A stretch of 59,042 nt of DNA from Collinsella sp. (GTDB lineage Bacteria > Actinomycetota > Coriobacteriia > Coriobacteriales > Coriobacteriaceae). The notes below the pieces were generated by a model. It saw only the letters and a program-made list of their open reading frames with translations. It searched no databases and was not told where the DNA came from. Position numbers and translations under genes: made by a program. Shown here in pieces: positions 15,626 to 23,836 of this stretch. Within the stretch, counting starts at the first letter, position 1. Every line of letters begins with the position of its first letter. The stretch covers positions 1 through 59,042 of the forward strand of contig DXZT01000020.1 of NCBI GenBank assembly GCA_019419545.1, in the 5' to 3' direction.

Positions 15626-15687
15626 TCAGGAGACAGCGACTTACTTCTCTCTTATTTATTTACTTTCGTTCGATCAAGGAGATCATC

Positions 15688-16998
15688 ATGAGCCAGTTCA
15701 TCAACAACCCCGAGCACACCTTTGGTTTCGATACCCTGCAGCTTCATGTTGGCCAGGAGAGCGCCGACCCCGCATCCGACTCCCGCGCCGTGCCTATCTA
15801 CCAGACCACGAGCTATGTGTTCCGCAACTCCCAGCACGCCGCCGATCGCTTTGGTCTTGCCGACGCCGGTAACATCTACGGCCGTCTGACCAACTCCACC
15901 CAGGACGTCTTTGAGGACCGTATCGCCGCGCTCGAGGGTGGCGTGGCCGGTCTTGCCGTCGCCTCCGGTGCCGCTGCCATCACCTATACCCTGCAGGCTC
16001 TTGCCCAGGCTGGCGACCACGTGGTGGCTCAGAAGACCATCTACGGTGGCTCCTACAACCTGCTGGAGCATACGCTCTCCCAGTTTGGCGTCGAGACCAC
16101 GTTTGTCGATGCTCATAACCTGGAAGAGGTTGAGGGTGCCATCAAGGACAACACCACGGTCATCTATCTCGAGACGCTCGGCAACCCCAACTCTGACATC
16201 CCCAACATCGACGCTATCTCCGAGATCGCCAAGAAGCACGGTCTGCCGGTTGTCGTCGATAACACCTTCGGCACCCCGTATCTGTTCCGTCCGCTGGAGC
16301 ATGGCGCCAACATCGTTGTCCACTCCGCAACCAAGTTCATCGGCGGCCACGGCACCTCGCTGGGCGGCGTGATCGTCGACGGCGGTAACTTCGATTGGAA
16401 GGCGAGCGGAAAGTACGCCCAGATCGCTGAGCCCAACCCCTCCTACCATGGCGTCTCGTTTGCCGAGGCTGCCGGTCCCGCCGCCTTCGCAACCTATGTC
16501 CGCGCCATCCTGCTGCGTGACGAGGGTGCCTGCATCAGCCCGTTCAACGCCTGGGTCCTGCTCCAGGGCACCGAGACCCTGTCGCTGCGCGTTGACCGTC
16601 ATGTCGAGAACACCAAGAAGGTCGTTGAGTTCCTTGCCGGCGACAGCCACGTTGCCAAGGTGAACCACCCGAGCCTGCCTGAGCACCCCGATCACGAGCT
16701 CTATCAGAAGTACTTCCCCAACGGCGGCGCTTCGATCTTCACCTTTGAGATTAAGGGTGGCCAGGAGGCTGCCTGGAAGTTCATCGATCATCTGCAGGTG
16801 TTCTCGCTGCTCGCCAACGTGGCCGACGTCAAGTCGCTCGTCGTGCACCCGGCTACCACCACGCACTCCCAGCTCTCTGCCGAGGAGCTCGCCGAGCAGA
16901 ACATCACGCCCTCCACGATCCGTCTTTCCATCGGTACCGAGAACGCCGAGGACATCATTTGGGATCTGAAGCAGGCCTTCGCCGTGCTGGACGAGTAA
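15688..16998 (+). CDS. metY: O-acetylhomoserine aminocarboxypropyltransferase
   Basis: The 436-residue PLP enzyme of the Cys/Met metabolism family forms homocysteine (with sulfide) or methionine (with methanethiol) from O-acetylhomoserine. The PLP lysine is Lys216 in HSATKFIGGHG; the SGAAAITY and YLETLGNPNSD motifs are also typical. The length above 420 residues and the C-terminal extension favour MetY over MetB. ATG 15688 has AAGGAG nine bases upstream. The in-frame start at 15622 overlaps the leader ORF stop. Regulation is probably by the divergent LysR protein and the leader peptide. Confidence 0.95.
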   Translation: MSQFINNPEHTFGFDTLQLHVGQESADPASDSRAVPIYQTTSYVFRNSQHAADRFGLADAGNIYGRLTNSTQDVFEDRIAALEGGVAGLAVASGAAAITYTLQALAQAGDHVVAQKTIYGGSYNLLEHTLSQFGVETTFVDAHNLEEVEGAIKDNTTVIYLETLGNPNSDIPNIDAISEIAKKHGLPVVVDNTFGTPYLFRPLEHGANIVVHSATKFIGGHGTSLGGVIVDGGNFDWKASGKYAQIAEPNPSYHGVSFAEAAGPAAFATYVRAILLRDEGACISPFNAWVLLQGTETLSLRVDRHVENTKKVVEFLAGDSHVAKVNHPSLPEHPDHELYQKYFPNGGASIFTFEIKGGQEAAWKFIDHLQVFSLLANVADVKSLVVHPATTTHSQLSAEELAEQNITPSTIRLSIGTENAEDIIWDLKQAFAVLDE

Positions 16999-17058
16999 GG
17001 CGACTTGTGCAAGGACCCCTTGCGACTCGATAGGTATAACTGCATAAATGCCTGCTCA

Positions 17059-17098
17059 AGGCGCCTGCGCAAGCAATGGTTGCGCAGGCGCCTTTTTT
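17059..17098 (+). terminator. Rho-independent terminator of metY
   Basis: A 14-bp perfect stem AGGCGCCTGCGCAA / TTGCGCAGGCGCCT with a 7-base loop runs into a T6 tract. Confidence 0.95.
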
Positions 17099-17309
17099 GC
17101 ATAGGAAGGGCGCTATTACAGGGTTTTTGGCATGCTTTATGCATTTGAGTTGTGGAAAACTCCTGTTGAGAGGATGTGAGTTTTACGCAATTGACGTGCG
17201 CCTTTTGAGTAAAACTGCAGGTCGCGATTTGCTCGAGGTACTATGCAGCGCGATCGAATCACACGCAGCTCAAACGCAGCAAAAACGCACTACGGAGGTT
17301 TCCAGCTAC
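17099..17309 (+). other. Leader region of the secreted protein gene
   Basis: No gene is seen. AGTTTTAC (about 17190) and GTAAAACT (about 17215) form an inverted pair that could fold in the 5' UTR or serve as an operator. I could not identify a convincing -35/-10 pair. Confidence 0.25.
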
Positions 17310-18086
17310 ATGAGGATCGATTCACGAAAACCGAAAGCCGCTGCCCTTTCTGCCGCTCTGACCGTGGCACTTTTGGCAGGCGCCGGCGCAACTGATGCCC
17401 ACGCGGCAACACTGTCCGATACGGTTGGATCTACGCCGTCCGAGGCGACGCTGGTACAGCCCGTTGATTATCGCGGCGATGGTTATGGTTCCATGCAGGA
17501 GTGGAACGCCTCGATGGAGGCCAAGCGCGATTCCCTTGAGATGCGCGCTCAGATCATTATGAATATGTATGGCGACTATGCTACCGATGACGAGCGCGCT
17601 GTGCTGCAGGGTTGTATCGACGGTGCGGGTAGTCTGTTGACGATGGGGGAGGTCGACACGAAGTCGACCGAGCTCGATGAGCTGCGCACTGCGCTTGAGA
17701 ATGCCAAGCGCGAAGCGCTCGAGGCCGCCGCAGCCGAGGCCGAGGCCGCCGAGGCCGTTCAGGCTTCGTATTACAACGCCGGCTCCGGCTTGTCTTACAC
17801 GTCTGCTGCGTATTACGCGAACGGCTCGGGTCTGACGCGCTCGAGCGGCGTCAATAACTATAACGGCCGCCGCGAGACTTATTACAGCAGCAACGTGTTG
17901 TATCACCACCGCACGGGCGAATGGACGCAGGATTCCGAGGGCTTTTGGCGCGATTCCGATGGCTACTACGTCGTTGCCGCGGGCGATAAGGCCCAAGGCT
18001 CCACGTTTACCGGTTCCAAGGGCGAGTGCAAGGTCTATGACTCCGGCTGTGCTGCCGGAACCACCGACTACTATACCGGTTGGTAA
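17310..18086 (+). CDS. Secreted protein with helical linker and conserved C-terminal domain
   Basis: The 258-residue protein has a Sec signal peptide (basic RIDSRKPK, hydrophobic LSAALTVALLAGAGA, cleavage after AHA). It then has an alpha-helical, Ala/Glu-rich stretch (residues 60-150, KREALEAAAAEAEAAEAV), a Tyr/Asn/Ser-rich spacer and a C-terminal domain (GFWRDSDGYYVVAA to GCAAGTTDYYTGW). That C terminus resembles the small barrel domains at the ends of actinobacterial cell-wall proteins, by inference. ATG 17310 has GGAGG upstream. A longer frame to 17076 has no signal-peptide logic. The function is unknown; a cell-envelope role is likely. Confidence 0.8.
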   Translation: MRIDSRKPKAAALSAALTVALLAGAGATDAHAATLSDTVGSTPSEATLVQPVDYRGDGYGSMQEWNASMEAKRDSLEMRAQIIMNMYGDYATDDERAVLQGCIDGAGSLLTMGEVDTKSTELDELRTALENAKREALEAAAAEAEAAEAVQASYYNAGSGLSYTSAAYYANGSGLTRSSGVNNYNGRRETYYSSNVLYHHRTGEWTQDSEGFWRDSDGYYVVAAGDKAQGSTFTGSKGECKVYDSGCAAGTTDYYTGW

Positions 18087-18116
18087 TCTGCCATCAGAGC
18101 AAAATAGGCACATGAT

Positions 18117-18168
18117 GGGCGGGCGTCTTTACTGAGCTTTTAGGCAACGTAAAGCCGCCCTTTCTTTA
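18117..18168 (+). terminator. Probable terminator of the secreted protein gene
   Basis: GGGCGG...CTTTAC pairs with GTAAAG-CCGCCC, with a small bulge on the left arm, and is followed by TTTCTTTA. Confidence 0.7.
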
Positions 18169-18277
18169 TGTGCGTTTGAGTTAACAGAGCCCTTACCGTG
18201 GCGGTACGCTGGGCGTATGCATGCGGGGCACACTGGTTCATGAGAAATAAGGTCTTTCTCGTGGAGGAAGTGGTCTC

Positions 18278-18484
18278 ATGAACGCTCGAGATATCGCTAT
18301 CGCCGCCGTCGCATTGGTACTTGGCTGTCTTGGCCCTACAGCTGCGTTTGTCGCAGGCATGCAGGGCTCGTGCGGGGCTGCTCCTATTGTGGTCGGCGCG
18401 CTCATCGCAGCAGCGCTGCTGGGAAGTGCGGGCGTGACCCTTTGCCGCGATGACGAGGACGAGACGCCGCAGGTGCGGCGCTAA
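18278..18484 (+). CDS. Small membrane protein, two transmembrane helices
   Basis: The 68-residue ORF encodes two hydrophobic helices (AIAAVALVLGCLGPTAAFVA and IVVGALIAAALLGSAGVTL) and a charged tail CRDDEDETPQ. It has GGAGG at about 18261-18265 and its own downstream terminator, supporting expression. I do not recognise a family. Confidence 0.65.
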   Translation: MNARDIAIAAVALVLGCLGPTAAFVAGMQGSCGAAPIVVGALIAAALLGSAGVTLCRDDEDETPQVRR

Positions 18485-18524
18485 CCGTTGTGAAGCTGGT
18501 TTTGCCCATAGATGAAGAAGGAAG

Positions 18525-18559
18525 CCGCCGCAAGGGGAGTGCCCTTTGCGGCGGTTTTT
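18525..18559 (+). terminator. Rho-independent terminator of the small membrane protein gene
   Basis: CCGCCGCAAGGG pairs with CCCTTTGCGGCGG (one bulged base), followed by TTTTT. Confidence 0.88.
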
Positions 18560-18592
18560 GCTATTGAGACTGTTGGATGCGGTGCGGCGGCG

Positions 18593-19507
18593 TTACCAGC
18601 TGGCCTCGATTTCGCGGATGCGCGAATAGAGCCATTCGTTTTGCGGCACCTGGATACCGTGCTTGGCCGCGAGGCGGCAGATGGTACCCGCAAATTCCTC
18701 GACCTCGGTTCTGCGTTGAGCGATGCGGTCTTGCGCCATCGAGGGCATGCCGGCGGGATCGAGCCCTTTTATGAGACGCACCATCTGCGTTAGGTCTGCC
18801 TCGGTGAGCTCGATACCCTCGGCATTGGCGACTGCAAGCGTCTCGCGCATGGCGGAGACAAAACTGCGGAGCTGCTCGGAGCCCTGCTCCGTAGCGCTTC
18901 CGTAGGTGCCGCCGTAGGCCATACAGGTCTGGTTGATGCCGTCGTTGAGCATGAGTTTGGCCCACATGCGATGTGCGATGTCGTGCTCGACGGTATGGGC
19001 GATGCCGCAACGCGTGTAGAGCTCGTCGATGGCGATAACGGTTGCGGGGTCGGTGCCCGCTGCCGCACCAAAGCGGATCTCGCCGGCATTGGTATAGGTG
19101 AGCTCCCCGTTGAGGAATACGGCGTCCATGCCCTGGCAGATACCAAGGACGGTGTGCTCCCAGCCAAAGCGCTCGGCAATCTTCTGCTCGCTCGTGATGC
19201 CGTTGCACAGCGACGCGATCAGCGTGTCGGGTCCCACGACGCTTTCCAGGGTTTTGAGCGCCACATCGAGCCCGGTTGTCTTGACCGTGAGGATGACCAG
19301 GTCGACGGGCGTCGCCTCGCTCGCGCGGACGGACTTGAGCGCGCAGGGCTTGCCGTTGACGGTGAGCGCATCACCCGCGTGGCGCTCAAAGCGCGCGTCG
19401 TCCATAACGTATTCGACGGCGTCGTTGCCGAGCGCTTGGGCGATCATGCTGCCGTAGAGCAGGCCCACGCCGCCCTTGCCGATGAAGGCGACCTTGTTGA
19501 TCTGCAT
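18593..19507 (-). CDS. Ketopantoate reductase family protein
   Basis: The 304-residue protein has an N-terminal NADP site (KVAFIGKGGVGLLYG), the VILTVKTT motif, the CNGITSEQ segment and the C-terminal helical domain with KLMLNDGINQTCM (the catalytic Lys region of PanE). Family members reduce 2-dehydropantoate to pantoate for CoA synthesis, but many paralogs act on other 2-keto acids, so the function is tentative. The start at 19507 is preceded by GGGGAG nine bases away; ATG 19516 would directly abut that site. Confidence 0.85.
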   Translation of the reverse strand: MQINKVAFIGKGGVGLLYGSMIAQALGNDAVEYVMDDARFERHAGDALTVNGKPCALKSVRASEATPVDLVILTVKTTGLDVALKTLESVVGPDTLIASLCNGITSEQKIAERFGWEHTVLGICQGMDAVFLNGELTYTNAGEIRFGAAAGTDPATVIAIDELYTRCGIAHTVEHDIAHRMWAKLMLNDGINQTCMAYGGTYGSATEQGSEQLRSFVSAMRETLAVANAEGIELTEADLTQMVRLIKGLDPAGMPSMAQDRIAQRRTEVEEFAGTICRLAAKHGIQVPQNEWLYSRIREIEASW

Positions 19508-19524
19508 GTGAATCATCTCCCCAT

Positions 19525-19551
19525 AAAAAGGCGCCCGCGTATGGGGCGCCT
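19525..19551 (-). terminator. Terminator of the cyclase gene
   Basis: On the minus strand AGGCGCCC and GGGCGCCT form an 8-bp stem followed by TTTTTAT. It lies between the cyclase and ketopantoate reductase genes. Confidence 0.8.
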
Positions 19552-19624
19552 GATGGATTGTATGCCGCCGGGCCATGTCGCGTGCACCGGATGGCCGTAT
19601 TTAGAAGAACAAACGCATGGGAAC

Positions 19625-20395
19625 TTATGACGCGGGGCAGACCGCAAAGACACGTGCGGGATATCCGACGCCATCACGCACCTTGGGGAAGGTGCAGAAG
19701 ATGACGGCGCCCGTGGCGGGAAGCTCGTCTAGATGGTCCATGACCTCGATCTGATAGCGATCGACCGAGAGGATGTACTGTTCGCCGGGGTAGGGGTAGG
19801 CGTCCTCACGCGTGGTCACGCTCGCCGGGTCGGTGTCAGCCGGCTCGTGGCCGATGGCGCCGATGTCGCGCTCTTCAACGAGCCACTTGATGGCGTCGAG
19901 GTCCCAGCCGGGGTAGTGGGGCTGGCCGTCCTCGTCCTTGTTCTCGAGGTCGGCGAGCTTGGACCAGTCGGAGCGGAAGGCGACGAAAGCGTCCTCGGGA
20001 ATGCGACCGTGCTCATCCTCCCAAGCTTTGAGGTCCTCGATGGTCAGGATAAAGTCGGGATTCGCGGCGCACTCCTCGTGCTTGTCGATCACGCAGAGCG
20101 GATGCATAAACTCGATGGGTTCAATCTCTCCAAGGGAACGGCCGTCAACATGGAAGTGGCGCGGTGCGTCGACATGCGTGCCGTACTGCGAAGCAACCGA
20201 ATACTGGAAGCAACGCATGGGGGCGAGCATGTCCTTGGGCGTGCCGGGCAGGTAGTCGAAGAGCTTGGTGGACTCAAACGGCTTAAAGCCAAACCAGTGC
20301 GGGGTGTCGCATGAGAGCGTGTGGGTGAGGTCGACCCAGCGATAATCGTTGCTTTTGAGCTGGGAGGCGAGGTTCCAAAGGTCGAGCGCGGGCAT
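19625..20395 (-). CDS. Cyclase / kynurenine formamidase-like hydrolase
   Basis: The 256-residue member of the Cyclase family (PF04199 type) has the metal motif GTHVDAPRHF: His74, Asp76 and His80, with HEPADTD further on. The group includes kynurenine formamidase and isatin hydrolase, which open amide or lactam rings with Zn or Mn. No tryptophan-degradation gene is nearby, so the substrate is open. AAAGGAG precedes the start. Confidence 0.85.
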   Translation of the reverse strand: MPALDLWNLASQLKSNDYRWVDLTHTLSCDTPHWFGFKPFESTKLFDYLPGTPKDMLAPMRCFQYSVASQYGTHVDAPRHFHVDGRSLGEIEPIEFMHPLCVIDKHEECAANPDFILTIEDLKAWEDEHGRIPEDAFVAFRSDWSKLADLENKDEDGQPHYPGWDLDAIKWLVEERDIGAIGHEPADTDPASVTTREDAYPYPGEQYILSVDRYQIEVMDHLDELPATGAVIFCTFPKVRDGVGYPARVFAVCPAS

Positions 20396-20558
20396 GGGCG
20401 GCTCCTTTCATCGGGCTTTTTGCTGATGTTAAAGCGGTGCCGTGACAGCTCGATTTCTGCTGCGTTACGATACGTTCTCGATTGCGATTCCACGATGTTT
20501 CGGCCGCGTGACCATTGTGTTTCGCCTTGCCGGGGCGCTGATGGCGAAAGGAGGGGCC

Positions 20559-21749
20559 GTGCAATATCGCGTTGACCCCAAAAGTGGTAACCGAATATCC
20601 GCTCTGGGTCTGGGCTGCATGAGATTTCCCGGTGCGCCGGGACACCCCGATGCGAAGACGGCCGATGCCATCATTTCCCGTGCGGTGGAGCAGGGGATTA
20701 ATTATCTGGATACCGCGTATCTCTATCCCGGTAACGAGGTGTGCGTGGGCGCCTCACTTGAGCGCCTGGGTCTGCGCGACCGCGTGTTGCTCGCGACTAA
20801 GTTGCCGCACGCTTCGTGCAAGTGCGCGGAGGATTTCGACCGGTTCTTCGACGAGCAACTGCACCGCCTGCGGACCGACCATATTGACTACTACCTTATG
20901 CACAACATCACCTCGCCCGCCCAGTGGGAGCGCGTGGTGGCGTTGGGCATCGAGGACTGGATTGCGCACCAAAAGGCTGCGGGGCGTATTCGCCAGATAG
21001 GTTTTTCGTACCACGGCAGCGCCGCGGACTTCCTCACGATGCTTGACGCGTATGACTGGGATTTTTGCCAGATCCAGTACAACTACGCTGGAGAGCGCTA
21101 CCAAGCGGGAACGGCGGGACTCATGGCGGCTGCGGAGCGCGGGCTCGCGGTGTTTGTGATGGAGCCGCTTTTGGGTGGACGCCTGGCGGGCAAGCTGCCT
21201 CCGCGGGCCCGCGCCGTGCTCGATGGCGCCCGTGACCCGCATTTGCGCACTCCTGCCGCCTGGGGACTTTCGTGGGTGTGGAACCATCCTCAGGTCACGA
21301 TGCTGCTTTCGGGCATGACCGATACCGCACAGGTGGACGAGAACGCGGCATTGGCGGATCGCGCACTGCCGAATTCGATGACGACAGAGCAGCTCGATAC
21401 CATCGCACGTGTGCTGGCGGAGTTTGAAAAATCGAATCGCGTGCCCTGCACGGGATGCGGCTACTGCATGCCATGTCCCAAGGGTATTAACATTCCCGGC
21501 TGCTTTGCCGCTTACAACGCGAGCTATGCGCACAGCTGGTTTACGGGGCTGTCGCAATACTTTACGGCGAGCGCGGTGCGCACGAGCGAGCCCAAGCTCG
21601 TGAGCAATTGCGTCAAGTGCGGCAAATGTGCGCGTCACTGCCCGCAACACATCGATATCCCCGAGCGTCTCGACGACGCGCGCCGACGTTTCCAGCCTGG
21701 CCCCGTAACGGTCATGCTTAAAGTCTTCAGCAAAACGCGCTCCTCATGA
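20559..21749 (+). CDS. Aldo/keto reductase with two ferredoxin-type clusters
   Basis: The 396-residue protein is an AKR barrel followed by an iron-sulfur domain. The catalytic set is Asp51, Tyr56, Lys81 and His115. The C terminus has CTGCGYCMPCP and CVKCGKCARHCP, able to bind one or two 4Fe-4S clusters. Such proteins are common in anaerobes and probably pass electrons between a ferredoxin pool and an NADPH-reduced carbonyl; the substrate is unknown. I chose GTG 20559: AAAGGAGG lies four bases upstream and MQYRVDPKSG matches the typical family start. The frame is open back to 20442. Confidence 0.9.
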   Translation: MQYRVDPKSGNRISALGLGCMRFPGAPGHPDAKTADAIISRAVEQGINYLDTAYLYPGNEVCVGASLERLGLRDRVLLATKLPHASCKCAEDFDRFFDEQLHRLRTDHIDYYLMHNITSPAQWERVVALGIEDWIAHQKAAGRIRQIGFSYHGSAADFLTMLDAYDWDFCQIQYNYAGERYQAGTAGLMAAAERGLAVFVMEPLLGGRLAGKLPPRARAVLDGARDPHLRTPAAWGLSWVWNHPQVTMLLSGMTDTAQVDENAALADRALPNSMTTEQLDTIARVLAEFEKSNRVPCTGCGYCMPCPKGINIPGCFAAYNASYAHSWFTGLSQYFTASAVRTSEPKLVSNCVKCGKCARHCPQHIDIPERLDDARRRFQPGPVTVMLKVFSKTRSS

Positions 21750-21763
21750 CCCTTTTATAACGT

Positions 21764-21822
21764 GCGGTGGAATACGGTCTGTTTGCGCCAAAATAGGGCA
21801 CCAATAGACCGTATTTCACCGC
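21764..21822. repeat. 17-bp inverted repeat before endonuclease IV gene
   Basis: GCGGTGGAATACGGTCT (21764-21780) pairs with AGACCGTATTTCACCGC (21806-21822) with one G-U pair and a 25-base loop. There is no T tract. It lies just after the aldo/keto reductase stop and 24 bases before the nfo start, so it may end the former transcript or control the latter. Confidence 0.65.
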
Positions 21823-21845
21823 GACTGATGAAGAGGGAGTTGGAG

Positions 21846-22712
21846 ATGCTGACGATCGGGTGTCATCTTTCGACGACGAAGGGCTATCGGGCGATGGGGG
21901 AGACGGCGCTATCCATTGGCGCCAATACCTTTGCGTTCTTTACGCGCAACCCGCGCGGTGGCAAGGCAAAAGACCTTGACATGGATGACGTGGCGGCTCT
22001 GCGCGAGCTTATGGCGCAAAACGACTTTGGACCGCTGGTGGCGCATGCCCCGTATACCTATAACCCCTGCTCCGCTAAGGAGCGAGCGCGCGAGTTTGCC
22101 TTGGAGGCTATGGCGGAAGATTTGCAGCGTCTGGAAGCACTGCCCGGCAACTACTACAACTTCCATCCCGGTGCGCATGTGGGACAGGGGGCAGACGCCG
22201 GCATTCAGATGATTGTCGACACGCTGTGCCAGGTGATGTTTGAGGGACAGCAGACGACGGTATTGCTTGAGACCATGGCGGGCAAGGGCACCGAGGTGGG
22301 CCGTAGCTTTGAAGAACTGGCGCGCATTATCGAGGGCGTTGCCGCCAAGTGCCCAGAGCTGTCCGATAAGCTGGGCGTTTGTTTGGACACCTGCCATGTG
22401 AGCGATGCCGGCTACGACATCATCCATGATCTTGACGGCGTACTCGACGAGTTCGACCGCGTGGTGGGTATCGAGCGCTTGCGCGCCGTGCATATCAATG
22501 ACTCCAAGAACCCCTGCGGCGCCCATAAGGATCGCCACGAGTGCATCGGCAAGGGCTACCTGGGTAGTGAAGAGTTTGGCGGCGGTATGCAGGTTATGCA
22601 GAATATTGTATCGAATAGCCGCTTGCGTGCACTTCCATTTATTTTGGAGACGCCGAACGAACTTGCAGGTTATGCAGCTGAAATCAAACTGTTAAGGTCA
22701 TTGCAGCAGTAA
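21846..22712 (+). CDS. nfo: Deoxyribonuclease IV (AP endonuclease)
   Basis: The 288-residue TIM barrel of the endonuclease IV family cleaves DNA 5' to abasic sites in base-excision repair with three Zn ions. The signature segments are present: YNFHPGAHVG, LLETMAGKGTEVG, CLDTCHVSDAGYD and HINDSKNPCGAHKDRHECIGKG. ATG 21846 follows GAGGGAG; an ATG at 21828 is the alternative. Confidence 0.95.
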   Translation: MLTIGCHLSTTKGYRAMGETALSIGANTFAFFTRNPRGGKAKDLDMDDVAALRELMAQNDFGPLVAHAPYTYNPCSAKERAREFALEAMAEDLQRLEALPGNYYNFHPGAHVGQGADAGIQMIVDTLCQVMFEGQQTTVLLETMAGKGTEVGRSFEELARIIEGVAAKCPELSDKLGVCLDTCHVSDAGYDIIHDLDGVLDEFDRVVGIERLRAVHINDSKNPCGAHKDRHECIGKGYLGSEEFGGGMQVMQNIVSNSRLRALPFILETPNELAGYAAEIKLLRSLQQ

Positions 22713-22773
22713 TGACTGTTGCTAAGTGGAGTATTCCATTCACGTTATGGGTTTGTTTCAATCAGTTTTCTCA

Positions 22774-22802
22774 TTGCAGAATTGTAATTCCGGGTGCATA
22801 AT
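22774..22802 (+). promoter_or_regulatory. Promoter of the amino acid ABC transporter
   Basis: TTGCAG (22774-22779), a 17-base spacer and CATAAT (22797-22802) lie 57 bases ahead of the binding-protein start. Confidence 0.65.
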
Positions 22803-22859
22803 AGCCAACAGTTTTTGCAGACCTCTGAATCAAACGGGGTCACTGGAAGGAGACTGATT

Positions 22860-23720
22860 ATGAAGCTCAAGAAGCTTGGCGCGTTTGCAGCCACGGGCGC
22901 CATGGCGCTCGCTCTTGCACTGACGGGCTGTGGTTCGTCCAACGCCACCTCTGGTTCCGATGCCGGTTCCAGCAGCTCTGACAACGCGAAGGTCGAGAAG
23001 GTCGACGGCTCCAAGGAGTATGTACTCGTCAAGGACGGTACGCTCACCGTCGGCACCTCTGCCGAGTACGCGCCGTTTGAGTACAAGGATGACAACGGCG
23101 ACTACCAGGGCTTTGACCTTGAGCTCATCAAGGCTATCGGTGACAAGCTGGGTCTGGATGTCGAGTACGTCAACAACGACTTCGACACGCTCGTCCCCGG
23201 CGTTGCTTCGGGCGCCAAGTACGACGTCGCCATTGCGGCTATCACTGACACACCCGAGCGTGAGAAGGAAGTCACTTTCTCCGACTCTTACTACATGGAC
23301 GATCAGGCTGTCGTGACCAAGGTCGATAACACCGACATTACGGCCGATAACTACAGCGAGAAGCTCAACAATGCCGACGCCACGATCATCGTTCAGTCCG
23401 GTTCGACCGCCGAGGCCTTTGCTCAGGAGAACTTCCCCAAGGCCAAGATCGTTCCCTATAAGGACGCTACCGAGTGCTTCAGCGCCCTACAGTCCGATAA
23501 GGGTGACGCCGTGGTGACCAACCGCTCCGTCGCCAGCCAGCTGACCGCCGAGCAGTTCAACACCTGCCAGACCATCAAGCAGATCAGCACCGGCGAGGAG
23601 TACGCCATCGCCATCAACCAGGGCAACACTAAGCTCAAGGACGACGTCAACCAGGCCATCAAGGACCTGACCGATGACGGTACCGTTGACGCCCTTATGG
23701 CTAAGTACAACATCAAGTAA
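22860..23720 (+). CDS. Polar amino acid ABC transporter, binding lipoprotein
   Basis: The 286-residue family-3 solute-binding protein has a lipoprotein signal with lipobox LTGC (Cys24), a Ser/Asp-rich tether, then the two-lobed domain (GTLTVGTSAEYAPFEYKD, ITDTPEREKEVTFSDSYY). The sequence fits glutamine-, arginine- or cystine-type ligands; specificity is not determined. It heads the importer with permease (23837) and ATPase (25211). A terminator-like hairpin directly after it should make it more abundant than the other subunits. AAGGAG precedes the start. Confidence 0.93.
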   Translation: MKLKKLGAFAATGAMALALALTGCGSSNATSGSDAGSSSSDNAKVEKVDGSKEYVLVKDGTLTVGTSAEYAPFEYKDDNGDYQGFDLELIKAIGDKLGLDVEYVNNDFDTLVPGVASGAKYDVAIAAITDTPEREKEVTFSDSYYMDDQAVVTKVDNTDITADNYSEKLNNADATIIVQSGSTAEAFAQENFPKAKIVPYKDATECFSALQSDKGDAVVTNRSVASQLTAEQFNTCQTIKQISTGEEYAIAINQGNTKLKDDVNQAIKDLTDDGTVDALMAKYNIK

Positions 23721-23742
23721 AATAGCTACTTGATTGCACGCG

Positions 23743-23779
23743 GGCCCTTTCCGTTTTGGCGGAGAGGGCCTTTGCGTTT
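23743..23779 (+). terminator. Intra-operon terminator after the binding protein
   Basis: GGCCCTTTCCG pairs with CGGAGAGGGCC (11 bp, one G-U), followed by TTTGCGTTTC. The weak T tract suggests partial termination, which would set subunit ratios. Confidence 0.65.
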
Positions 23780-23836
23780 CTTGAATGGGCGTCATCCCGC
23801 CCCGTTATGTCGGCAACTTAAACGTTAGGAGCCACC

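Noticed and set aside
17076..17309. Longer N terminus of the secreted protein
   Set aside because: The upstream frame begins within the metY terminator, whereas ATG 17310 has a ribosome site and a normal signal peptide.
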